Positions 43,553-51,673 of a DNA stretch of 64,000 nucleotides are shown piece by piece. Position 1 is the first letter of the stretch. Each line of letters begins with the position of its first letter. Origin of the DNA: an uncultured Lachnospiraceae bacterium (GTDB taxonomy: Bacteria > Bacillota > Clostridia > Lachnospirales > Lachnospiraceae); NCBI GenBank assembly GCA_902767015.1, contig CACXFV010000009.1, positions 1-64,000 on the forward strand. The letters run 5' to 3'. Made by a program: the position numbers and the translations under genes. Under the pieces are notes generated by a model that worked only from the letters and a program-made list of their open reading frames with translations, was not told the origin of the DNA and searched no databases.

Positions 43553-44776
43553 ATGGGAACTGTAAATGTTGCAGTTGGACAGAGTGGTGGTCCGACAACG
43601 GTAATTAATTCAAGTCTTTACGGTGTAATTCAGGAGTCGCTGCGCCACAAGGAACAAATCGACAAAATATATGGTATGATTAATGGAATAGAAGGCTTTA
43701 TTGAGGGAAAGGTCATAGAACTTAATAAGGCATTGAATGAGGAGGATAGGGAACTTTTAAAGCATACACCGGCAGCCTATCTCGGCTCGTGCAGGTACAA
43801 GCTTCCGGATTCCATGAGTGATTCTATTTATAGAGAGATTTTTAGCAAGTTTAAAGAGTTAAACATAGAGTATTTTATTTATATCGGCGGCAATGATTCC
43901 ATGGATACGGTGCATAAGCTTTCGATGTATGCCAAGCTGACCAACAGTTCTGTCAGAGTAATCGGTGTACCAAAAACAATCGATAATGATCTGACCATTA
44001 CGGATCATTCGCCGGGTTATGGAAGTGCTGCAAAATATGTGGCCATCACGGTAAGGGATATTGTCATGGATGCCAATGTCTATGATACAAAGTCAGTGAC
44101 CATTATTGAGCTGATGGGCAGACATGCAGGATGGATTACAGCTGCCAGCGTACTGGCGAGAAAATATAAAGAGGACAATCCGGTGCTTATCTATGTTCCG
44201 GAGGTTGAATTTGATGTTGACCAATTTGTCCGTCGTGTCAAGGAGGAACTTAAAAAGAGAAACAATCTGGTGATATGTGTTTCAGAAGGAATTAAGGATA
44301 AAAATGGTAAATTTATCTGTGAATATTCCAGTGAGGCGGGAACGGATACCTTTGGTCATAAGATGCTTACGGGCTGTGGAAAATATCTTGAGAATATTGT
44401 CAAAAACGAGCTGGGAGTAAAGGTTCGTTCCGTAGAACTGAATGTCAATCAGAGATGTAAGGCGGCACTTGCCTCCCTTACGGATATTGAAGAAGCAGTG
44501 GAGGCAGGCAGGTATGGCGTACAGGCATGTCTAAAGGGTGAAACCGGTAAAATGATAGCATTTATCAGAGAGGATAAAGAGGAGTATTCTATAAGGCTTG
44601 AGTGTGTTGAATGTGCCAAAGTATGTAATCAGGAAAAAGTGGTGCCGAGAGAGTGGATTAGCGAAGACGGAACGGATATCACAAATGAATTTGTGGATTA
44701 TGTGCTGCCGCTGATTCAAGGAGAGAGCAGTCCCGTGATGGAAAAGGGACTTCCGAAATATTGCTATCTGCCATAG
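43553..44776 (+). CDS. 6-phosphofructokinase, probably pyrophosphate-dependent
   Basis: Phosphorylates fructose 6-phosphate in glycolysis. Of 407 residues, the N-terminal VGQSGGPTTVINSS is the phosphate-binding region. GGNDSMDT (near 113) and PKTIDNDL (near 140) carry Asp and Lys where ATP-dependent enzymes have Gly, the residue pair that marks PPi-dependent or unusual PFKs. IELMGRHAGWI is the sugar-phosphate site. The reaction would be reversible and would save ATP in a fermenter. Monocistronic by its promoter; the donor is inferred from these residues only. Confidence 0.88.
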   Translation: MGTVNVAVGQSGGPTTVINSSLYGVIQESLRHKEQIDKIYGMINGIEGFIEGKVIELNKALNEEDRELLKHTPAAYLGSCRYKLPDSMSDSIYREIFSKFKELNIEYFIYIGGNDSMDTVHKLSMYAKLTNSSVRVIGVPKTIDNDLTITDHSPGYGSAAKYVAITVRDIVMDANVYDTKSVTIIELMGRHAGWITAASVLARKYKEDNPVLIYVPEVEFDVDQFVRRVKEELKKRNNLVICVSEGIKDKNGKFICEYSSEAGTDTFGHKMLTGCGKYLENIVKNELGVKVRSVELNVNQRCKAALASLTDIEEAVEAGRYGVQACLKGETGKMIAFIREDKEEYSIRLECVECAKVCNQEKVVPREWISEDGTDITNEFVDYVLPLIQGESSPVMEKGLPKYCYLP

Positions 44777-44859
44777 CAGAGAGGGTTGCTGCTGCGTTGT
44801 GAATCTGTGGTTAGTAACTCATTTTGACATACATGTACATGATAGAAAGGAATATGAAG

Positions 44860-46449
44860 ATGCCAAATAATACGAATAATGATGAATATGAAAAAATATG
44901 CTTTGTGTGCAGAAGACCGGAGAGCAAGACAGGGAGACAGGTTACGATGCCGGGAGGAATCACAATCTGCAATGACTGTATGCAGAGAACCTTTGATGTA
45001 TTAGACAGCAACGGAATTCATTTTAATAATGGCAATATAGATATGAACGGATTTGATTTTAACTCTCTGCTGTATGGTTTTGATACGGCTTCAAAGAGTG
45101 ATGCAGAGGGCAGTCCGTCTGATGTAAAGAAGCAGGAGCCGGAAAACAGGCAGACTTTAGGAACAGACGAAAATACGGCAGAGCATACTCATCATAATGA
45201 GGTTATCAATAGCGGAGAAGAGAAACCCGCAGGAGAAGATCAGAAAAGCAAGGATAATAATAAGCGTCCGCCATCCGATAGTTTTCCTAATATCCGATTT
45301 ATTAATCTTTCGGATTTTGCCGGCGGGATGCCGAGAACACAGAAGATTAAGAAAAAGAAGCCGGGAGAAAAAAGAGAGCCTGCGATTGACATTAACAACA
45401 TTCCGGCTCCCCATAAAATTAAGGAGCAGTTAGACGAGTATGTCGTAGGACAGGAGCATGCGAAAAAGGTAATATCCGTAGGAGTATATAATCATTATAA
45501 GAGAATTGCGGCGCAGGATGATGAGGTTGAGATAGATAAATCCAATATGCTCATGATAGGTCCTACCGGCTGCGGAAAGACCTATCTTGTAAGGACACTG
45601 GCAAGACTTTTAGATGTTCCCCTCGCCATAGCAGATGCCACATCGCTGACCGAGGCGGGCTATATCGGTGATGATATCGAAAGTGTTGTGTCAAAGCTTC
45701 TCGCAGCGGCAGATAACGATGTGGACAAAGCAGAGACGGGAATTATTTTTATTGACGAGATTGATAAGATTGCAAAAAAGAGAAATGCCCATTCGAGAGA
45801 TGTGAGTGGAGAGAGTGTGCAACAGGGACTTTTAAAGCTGTTGGAGGGGAGCGAGGTAGAGATTCCCGTAGGTGCCAACAGTAAGAATGCAATGGTGCCT
45901 CTTGCCACTGTGAATACGAAAAATATACTATTTATCTGCGGAGGTGCCTTTCCGGATATTGAGGATATTATTAAGGAAAGACTTAACGAGCAGGCCTCCA
46001 TCGGTTTCATTGCCGATTTAAAGGATAAATATGACAACACGAATGATCTGATGAAGCAGGTAACGATAGACGATTTGAGAAAATATGGAATGATTCCTGA
46101 ATTTTTAGGAAGAATGCCCGTAGTGTTTACTCTGGAGGGACTATCTAAAGAATTATTGGCAAAGGTTTTAAAAGAGCCTAGAAATGCTATTCTCAAGCAG
46201 TATGAAAAGCTTTTGGAGTTTGATGAGGTAAAATTAGAGTTTACGGAGGATGCCATATTAGCGATAGCTGAAAAGGCACTGGAGAAGAAGACGGGTGCAA
46301 GAGCATTAAGGTCGATTATCGAAGAATATATGTTAGATATTATGTACGAGATACCGAAGGATGACAATATCGGCAAAGTGATTATCACCAGGGAATATAT
46401 TGAAAAAACAGGGGGACCTGTCATAGAGATGCGAGGCAATATTATATAA
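44860..46449 (+). CDS. ClpX-like AAA+ unfoldase with extended linker
   Basis: ATP-dependent unfoldase related to ClpX. The N-terminal zinc-binding domain has Cys14/17 and Cys37/40. In ClpX the AAA+ domain follows within about 50 residues; here an acidic, low-complexity linker of about 130 residues intervenes, giving 529 residues instead of ~420. The core is intact: GPTGCGKT (near 234), pore-loop AGYIGDD (canonical GYVG), Walker B FIDEIDK, sensor RDVSGESVQQGLLKLLEG, and SIGF near 379, matching the ClpP-docking IGF loop. It is probably a second ClpX, since tig or clpP is not adjacent. GAAAGG sets the start at 44860. Confidence 0.85.
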   Translation: MPNNTNNDEYEKICFVCRRPESKTGRQVTMPGGITICNDCMQRTFDVLDSNGIHFNNGNIDMNGFDFNSLLYGFDTASKSDAEGSPSDVKKQEPENRQTLGTDENTAEHTHHNEVINSGEEKPAGEDQKSKDNNKRPPSDSFPNIRFINLSDFAGGMPRTQKIKKKKPGEKREPAIDINNIPAPHKIKEQLDEYVVGQEHAKKVISVGVYNHYKRIAAQDDEVEIDKSNMLMIGPTGCGKTYLVRTLARLLDVPLAIADATSLTEAGYIGDDIESVVSKLLAAADNDVDKAETGIIFIDEIDKIAKKRNAHSRDVSGESVQQGLLKLLEGSEVEIPVGANSKNAMVPLATVNTKNILFICGGAFPDIEDIIKERLNEQASIGFIADLKDKYDNTNDLMKQVTIDDLRKYGMIPEFLGRMPVVFTLEGLSKELLAKVLKEPRNAILKQYEKLLEFDEVKLEFTEDAILAIAEKALEKKTGARALRSIIEEYMLDIMYEIPKDDNIGKVIITREYIEKTGGPVIEMRGNII

Positions 46450-46523
46450 ATTCACTGTGCAGCATATAATATACAGAGTAATTTTGTGAATGGTGGATAC
46501 TGTTCACAGGGACATGGTGAAAT

Positions 46524-48254
46524 ATGAATTGTCGTGAAAAAATAGTTTCTGAGGATTATGCTGACTTTATTATTGGGATTAATTCGGATTACAGTGCCAT
46601 CAGGGATGAGTTTTCGGATGACTGTGTGATTCTTACCTCTGTCAATGATGCGGTGATATACAAACCGCTTTCGGAAGACTGGCAGGAGCAGTCAGCTGCT
46701 GAATTGGCAGTTTCTAATGGGCGGAGACTGATAGAATATCATTATTCGGATATTCCTAAACTGTTTTCACTGATGGATACTGCGGCCATTGAGCAGACAG
46801 GTGCCATCCGGTTGCAGAATTATCCGGGGCTGGAGCTTAGGGGCAGTGGCATTATCATAGGATTTATCGGAGATGGAGTGGATGTGTATCACAAGGCATT
46901 TCGGTATTCTAATGGTAATTCAAGAATTATAGGAGCATGGGATCAGGCAAATCAGACATTGGAGCCGCCGTTTGATCTGAAGTACGGCAGTTATCTGACC
47001 AATGAATTAATTAATGAAGAACTGAGGCTTGATAATTCGGAGCTTCTTAACAGTTTTTCCTATGACAGCTCCCATGGTACTTTTATGGCAGGCATTGCGG
47101 CGGGAAATATTGATGCGGATAATGATTTTTCAAGTGTTGCTCCGCAGGCGGATATTGCCGTTGTCAAATTAAAACCCGCGAAGCAGTATTTAAGGCAGTA
47201 TTATTATGCCAAAGATGACGCACAGTTGTATCAGGAAAATGATATTATTACCGGTATTATATTTCTGACGCGGCTGGCGGAGGAGACAGGCAAACCGCTG
47301 ATCATCTGTATGGTTCACGGTACCAGCTTCGGTGCGCACAATGGCTTTAGCATCCTTGGGGATTTGCTGAACATTTTATCGGTGAGAGCCGGCATAGGCA
47401 TTTGTATTGCGAATGGAAATGAAGGCAACAGCAGGCACCATTACAGTGGCAGGATTAATGTAGAGGGCGCCTATGAAGATGTAGAGATACGAGTCGAAGA
47501 TAATCTTCCGGGTATGTCGGTAGAGATATGGGGAGAATCGCCGGATATCTATTCCGTGGAGATTATTTCCCCTACGGGCGAGAGGATACCGAGAATTTCT
47601 ACAGGGATATCAGGGAGCAGTGATTTTGAATTTTTATTTCAACGCACCAGAGTTGCTATCAAATATGAGATTGTGGAAAAGCGTACGGGGGCGCAGGTAG
47701 TAGAACTGAAGTTTGACGCACCGACCTCCGGAATATGGACAATCAGAATTTTTGGCGATATTATTTTAAACGGTAAATTTAATGTGTGGCTGCCGGTATC
47801 AGAGATTATAGGCAGTGAGACATACTTTTTAAAACCGGATCCATATACGACACTGACCTTGCCGGCGGACTCCTTTCTGCCGATTTCCGTAGGAGCCTAT
47901 AATGATGAAACGGGGGGGATTTTTATTGAGTCAGGCAGGGGATATACGACAAATCTTGCCATTAAGCCTACCCTTGTTGCGCCGGGGGTGAATATATTGG
48001 GACCTGATGTGAATAATACATATACACAACGGTCAGGAACCAGTATTGCCACAGCTATTACGGCAGGCGTGATGGCACAATTCATGGAGTGGGGCATGCT
48101 CAGAGGCGCCAGCATGGATATGAGTACGGTTGAAATTAAGAATTATCTGATACGGGGAGCGCAGCGAAGACCGATTATCACCTATCCTGACAGGGAATGG
48201 GGGTTTGGTGTTCTGGATGCATATAACAGTCTTGATATATTGAGAAAAGTGTGA
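46524..48254 (+). CDS. S8 subtilase-family protein lacking the catalytic Asp
   Basis: Csp-like subtilase common in Clostridia, 576 residues without a signal peptide. The family motif that should read FIDTGID reads FIGDGVD at residues 114-120, so Gly116 replaces the catalytic Asp, with an Asp one position later. The other catalytic residues remain: His184 (SSHGTFMAG), oxyanion Asn299 (NGNEGN) and Ser507 (SGTSIATA, where Ala replaces the usual Pro). A jelly-roll insertion lies between Asn and Ser, as in CspB/CspC. Proteolysis may be weak or absent; a binding or signalling role like CspC is one option. It is followed by an unknown small protein on the same strand. Confidence 0.82.
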   Translation: MNCREKIVSEDYADFIIGINSDYSAIRDEFSDDCVILTSVNDAVIYKPLSEDWQEQSAAELAVSNGRRLIEYHYSDIPKLFSLMDTAAIEQTGAIRLQNYPGLELRGSGIIIGFIGDGVDVYHKAFRYSNGNSRIIGAWDQANQTLEPPFDLKYGSYLTNELINEELRLDNSELLNSFSYDSSHGTFMAGIAAGNIDADNDFSSVAPQADIAVVKLKPAKQYLRQYYYAKDDAQLYQENDIITGIIFLTRLAEETGKPLIICMVHGTSFGAHNGFSILGDLLNILSVRAGIGICIANGNEGNSRHHYSGRINVEGAYEDVEIRVEDNLPGMSVEIWGESPDIYSVEIISPTGERIPRISTGISGSSDFEFLFQRTRVAIKYEIVEKRTGAQVVELKFDAPTSGIWTIRIFGDIILNGKFNVWLPVSEIIGSETYFLKPDPYTTLTLPADSFLPISVGAYNDETGGIFIESGRGYTTNLAIKPTLVAPGVNILGPDVNNTYTQRSGTSIATAITAGVMAQFMEWGMLRGASMDMSTVEIKNYLIRGAQRRPIITYPDREWGFGVLDAYNSLDILRKV

Positions 48255-48352
48255 AAAAATAACTGAAAGAACAGAAATAAAAAATAGAAACGGAAAAAAT
48301 AGAAAAAATAGAAGACAGAAATAAAAAAGATAGAAATAGAAAAGATAGAAAG
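48255..48352 (+). repeat. Purine-rich low-complexity tract
   Basis: About 100 bases, mostly A and G, built of imperfect repeats of GATAGAAA and AATAGAAA. It fills the gap between the subtilase and the YbjN-like gene. Minus-strand readings across it are hydrophobic artefacts of this composition. The function is unknown; it could act as an unstructured leader or be slippage-prone. Confidence 0.7.
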
Positions 48353-48384
48353 GAAACGTATTTTACGATATACAGGTGTAAAAA

Positions 48385-48804
48385 ATGAGTATACTGGCAG
48401 AAGCATTGGGGCTTCAATTAAAAAACAAAGAGATTAAATATTCTGTACATGGAGATAACAGGGAGGGAGTCATTATTGCACAGCAGCTTCCTAATGTGAA
48501 GATACCGGTCACGATTCTTATGTTGACGGATGATAAGACAAATTCGGTATCCATAAGGATTTACCGGCTATATCAGCTTGAAGAGAGTGAAATAACAGGA
48601 AATCTCTTCTTCCTGCTAAATCAGATGAATGCCAGATACAGATGGGGAAAGGTGGTTCTGGATGAACAGGATATTGTCATAACAATGGATGCGCTTGTGA
48701 CACCGTTCAGCATAGGAGATATATGTATCCAGCTGGTGTATTATGGCGTGCAGATGGCGGATGAGGTCTACACCTCTATGGAAAAGTTAAAATATCAGTT
48801 CTGA
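48385..48804 (+). CDS. YbjN-like small protein
   Basis: A 139-residue soluble protein with alternating strands and helices resembling the YbjN / type III secretion chaperone-like fold: a strand-rich N terminus (IKYSVHG...GVIIAQQLPNV, VSIRIYRLYQL), a helix at NLFFLLNQMNARYRWGKVVL, then DIVITMDALV and a C-terminal helix. The pattern NxxNxxxRYGKV followed by an acidic residue is typical of that group. Function unknown; YbjN relatives are linked to stress or type VI/VII effectors without a defined activity. Assignment moderate. Confidence 0.7.
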   Translation: MSILAEALGLQLKNKEIKYSVHGDNREGVIIAQQLPNVKIPVTILMLTDDKTNSVSIRIYRLYQLEESEITGNLFFLLNQMNARYRWGKVVLDEQDIVITMDALVTPFSIGDICIQLVYYGVQMADEVYTSMEKLKYQF

Positions 48805-48837
48805 TCAGTTGATTTTCACGGCAATAGTATTCAATAC

Positions 48838-49845
48838 CTAAGCCGGATTACATTTTGAGGTGGATTCTCTCACGATTAATTCAGCTCTTAAGATGGATTT
48901 GCTGATAGGAATATTATTAATCAGGCAGCTAAGTAGTGTCATGGCACTTTTTCCGAGACTTAGTCTGTCCTGTCGGATAGTAGTAAGCGAGGGTTTAAGA
49001 TTCAGGCACAGCGGCATATCATCATAACCGATAATACTGATATCCTCCGGAACCCTTAGACCTCTTTTGGTAACCTCGGAGATAGCGCCAGAGGCAATTA
49101 AGTCGCTGGCGCAAATGATGGCGGTGGCACCATGGTCAAGAAATTTAGGCACGTGATATTTGGCACAATCCGGCACGTAATATCCGGATTCAATCAAGTG
49201 GGTATCAACATACAGATCTAAAAGCTTCATAGCTCGCTTAAATGCCTGTGTCTGTTCATCAGATACCATGGCATTTTTGGCACCGTTTAAAAAAGCAATT
49301 TTAGTGTGCCCGAGCCCTCTTAGATGTCTTACGGCCAGTTCAATGCCTTCATTACAATCAGTGCCCACATACCCGACCTTAGGATTGCCGGCAATATAAT
49401 TATCAAAAAGTACGGTGGGAACCTGTGTTTTTTGAAACTGCAGACTGTAATCACTGTGCATGAGAAAGCCAATCATAAAGGCGCCGCTGTACTGATTGGA
49501 TATCATGAATTTATCATAATCATTCTGAAGTTTGGCATTCAGGTTTGACGGGATAACATCGACTGACCAGTTGTTAAGAATGGCAGACTGTCTGAACCCA
49601 AGAATTAAGTCATATCCGAACTGGTCTCTGTTTTCGTAGTCCATATTTTCAATAAAAATGCACACCTTTCTGTTGGCAGCCAAAGAGGCATGTTTTCTCG
49701 CCTTTGGCGTATAGCCGGCTTCTAAGGCTCTGGTGATGATTTTTTGTTTTGTTTCTTCGCTTATGTCAGCAGCGTTGTTCAAGGCTTTGCTGACAGTGCT
49801 GACAGAAGTACCGAGACTGTCGGCAATATCTTTTATTTTAACCAT
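48838..49845 (-). CDS. LacI-family transcriptional regulator
   Basis: Sugar-responsive DNA-binding regulator of 335 residues. The N-terminal helix-turn-helix VKIKDIADSLGTSVSTVSKALN and hinge (residues 1-55) precede a periplasmic-binding-protein-like effector domain (FIENMDYENRDQFGYDLILG to TTIRQDRLSLGKSAM), shown in parts. It is divergent from malQ-glgP across 223 bases, so control of alpha-glucan use is likely. CG-centred near-palindromes in that gap are candidate operators. The ligand, perhaps maltose or a maltodextrin, is inference from context. Confidence 0.9.
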   Translation of the reverse strand: MVKIKDIADSLGTSVSTVSKALNNAADISEETKQKIITRALEAGYTPKARKHASLAANRKVCIFIENMDYENRDQFGYDLILGFRQSAILNNWSVDVIPSNLNAKLQNDYDKFMISNQYSGAFMIGFLMHSDYSLQFQKTQVPTVLFDNYIAGNPKVGYVGTDCNEGIELAVRHLRGLGHTKIAFLNGAKNAMVSDEQTQAFKRAMKLLDLYVDTHLIESGYYVPDCAKYHVPKFLDHGATAIICASDLIASGAISEVTKRGLRVPEDISIIGYDDMPLCLNLKPSLTTIRQDRLSLGKSAMTLLSCLINNIPISKSILRAELIVRESTSKCNPA

Positions 49846-49914
49846 AATAATCTGTTTCTCCGTTTTTGGTTAACTTAACATAAAAAAATGATAAAAGCAA
49901 TATTTTTTTAGACT

Positions 49915-49936
49915 TTTTTCGTAAAATTTCGTAAAT
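49915..49936. promoter_or_regulatory. Candidate LacI-type operators between lacI-like gene and malQ
   Basis: Two CG-centred near-palindromes, TTTTTCGTAAAA (49915-49926) and AATTTCGTAAAT (49925-49936), one helical turn apart. LacI/CcpA-type operators are usually 12-16 bp with a central CG. They are upstream of the malQ promoter and about 70 bases before the regulator's own ATG, so autoregulation is also possible. Confidence 0.4.
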
Positions 49937-49992
49937 TAACAAAAAAATAGTGGAGAATTTGTAAAAAGAACACATCAAAGGCAAATATTGTC

Positions 49993-50021
49993 TTGACGCG
50001 TATATGTGTAAATGATAAAAT
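49993..50021 (+). promoter_or_regulatory. Promoter for malQ-glgP
   Basis: TTGACG at 49993-49998, 17-base spacer, TAAAAT at 50016-50021. TTGACGCGTATA around the -35 box is also a weak CG-centred dyad where a LacI-type repressor could act. Confidence 0.75.
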
Positions 50022-50068
50022 AAATCTGTATTTCGGTATGTACAAAAATTATATAAAGAGGTGAAAGA

Positions 50069-51601
50069 ATGGCTGACATGAGTAGTGAGAAAAAAGACAA
50101 TACTTTACAGCGCGGAGCTGGTCTTTTGATGCCGATTAGCAGCTTACCATCACCATATGGTATAGGTACTCTCGGCAAGGAAGCGTACAAGTTTGTTGAT
50201 TATTTGGTGGATGCAGGCCAGAAGTACTGGCAGGTACTTCCGGTAGGACCGACAAGTTATGGAGACAGTCCATACCAGTCGTTTTCTGCTTTTGCGGGCA
50301 ATCCATATTTTATCGATTTGGATTATCTTGTTGACGAAGGGTTAATCACAAAGGCGCAGATTAAAAAGTTCCCATGGGGAGATAATCCTGAATATGTCGA
50401 TTACGCAACTGTATATCATTCAAGGTTTGATATTCTGAGGATGGCGTATGAGAATAGTGATTTCAGGGAAGAAGATGACTACAGAGTATTTCAGGAGGAG
50501 AATTCATACTGGTTAGATGACTATAGTCTGTACATGGCTGTTAAGTTCCATTTTGATAATAATGAATGGGCGAAGTGGGATTATGATATCAAGGCAAGGC
50601 AGCCACAGGCTATTGACCGATATAGACATGAGTTGGCAGATGATATTGATTTCTGGAAGTTTTGTCAGTACAAGTTCTTTGAACAGTGGAACAGCCTGAG
50701 AGAGTATGCCAACGATCAGGGCATTGAGATGATTGGAGATATTCCTATCTACGTTGCCATGGATAGTGCAGATGTTTGGGCTCATAAGGAATTGTTTGAG
50801 CTTGATGGAGATTTCAGGCAGGTTAATGTCGCAGGAGTTCCACCGGATGCGTTTTCAGAAGACGGACAGTTATGGGGTAATCCGCTGTATAACTGGAATG
50901 TTATGGAGCAGCAGAACTTTGAATGGTGGAAGCAGAGAATGGCAAGCAATTCAAAGTTATATGATTACATAAGGATTGATCACTTTATCGGTGTTGTGAA
51001 TTATTATTCTATAGAAGCACATTGTACGAATGCTAAGCAGGGTGTCTGGAGACAGGGACCGGGCAAAAAGCTTACGGACGCCATTGACAGTGCGATAGGA
51101 GATGCAAAGATTATCGCAGAGGATTTAGGTATTGTCAGTCCGGCAGTAAGACAGCTTCTGGCAGAGACGGGATATCCTGGAATGAATATCATTGAGTTTG
51201 CATTTGACGGTTCACCGGCTAATTCGCATCTTCCACACAACTATAAGCCTAATTCACTGGTATACGGAGGAACGCATGACAATGAGACGGTTGCCGGCTT
51301 CTTCAAGGCTAAGAAAGCAGCAGAACTGAAATATGCGTATAAGTATCTGGGTGTCAATAATAAGAACGATATTCCGGCGGCAGTCTTAAGAGCAGCCTAT
51401 GCCAGTGTTGCCGCGATTGCGATTTTTCAGGTGCAGGATATTTTAGAGCTGGGCAATGAGGCGAGAATGAATACGCCGTCTACCGTTGGAGATAATTGGA
51501 AGTGGAGAATGTTAAAGGGTGCCCTTACCAAGAAAAAGGCAAAGGAACTGAAGGAGCTTGCGAAGTTCTATGCCAGATATATTGATGAAGACGATGAGTA
51601 G
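50069..51601 (+). CDS. malQ: 4-alpha-glucanotransferase (amylomaltase)
   Basis: GH77 enzyme transferring alpha-1,4-glucan segments between maltodextrins. The 510-residue length and motifs are standard: LLMPISSLPSPYGIGTLG near the start, WQVLPVGPTSYGDSPYQ, nucleophile Asp in YIRIDHFIG, acid/base Glu in IIAEDLG, and YGGTHDNET with the third carboxylate. AGAGGTGAAAG precedes the ATG. With glgP 72 bases downstream it forms a maltodextrin/glycogen breakdown pair yielding glucose 1-phosphate and glucose. Probably controlled by the divergent LacI-type regulator. Confidence 0.95.
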   Translation: MADMSSEKKDNTLQRGAGLLMPISSLPSPYGIGTLGKEAYKFVDYLVDAGQKYWQVLPVGPTSYGDSPYQSFSAFAGNPYFIDLDYLVDEGLITKAQIKKFPWGDNPEYVDYATVYHSRFDILRMAYENSDFREEDDYRVFQEENSYWLDDYSLYMAVKFHFDNNEWAKWDYDIKARQPQAIDRYRHELADDIDFWKFCQYKFFEQWNSLREYANDQGIEMIGDIPIYVAMDSADVWAHKELFELDGDFRQVNVAGVPPDAFSEDGQLWGNPLYNWNVMEQQNFEWWKQRMASNSKLYDYIRIDHFIGVVNYYSIEAHCTNAKQGVWRQGPGKKLTDAIDSAIGDAKIIAEDLGIVSPAVRQLLAETGYPGMNIIEFAFDGSPANSHLPHNYKPNSLVYGGTHDNETVAGFFKAKKAAELKYAYKYLGVNNKNDIPAAVLRAAYASVAAIAIFQVQDILELGNEARMNTPSTVGDNWKWRMLKGALTKKKAKELKELAKFYARYIDEDDE

Positions 51602-51673
51602 TCCTTGAAGACTGATAGAGATTAATTTTATTGATTAATAAATTATAATTAAGAATAGGAGAAATTAAGAGTA

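Noticed and set aside
45660..46439. A 259-codon minus-strand reading inside the ClpX-like gene
   Set aside because: It is a shadow of a clearly conserved plus-strand gene, Ser/Ile/Leu-rich and without a ribosome site.
48178..48417. Hydrophobic minus-strand readings resembling small membrane proteins
   Set aside because: They arise from the purine-rich low-complexity tract read backwards (Phe/Leu/Ile/Ser runs).
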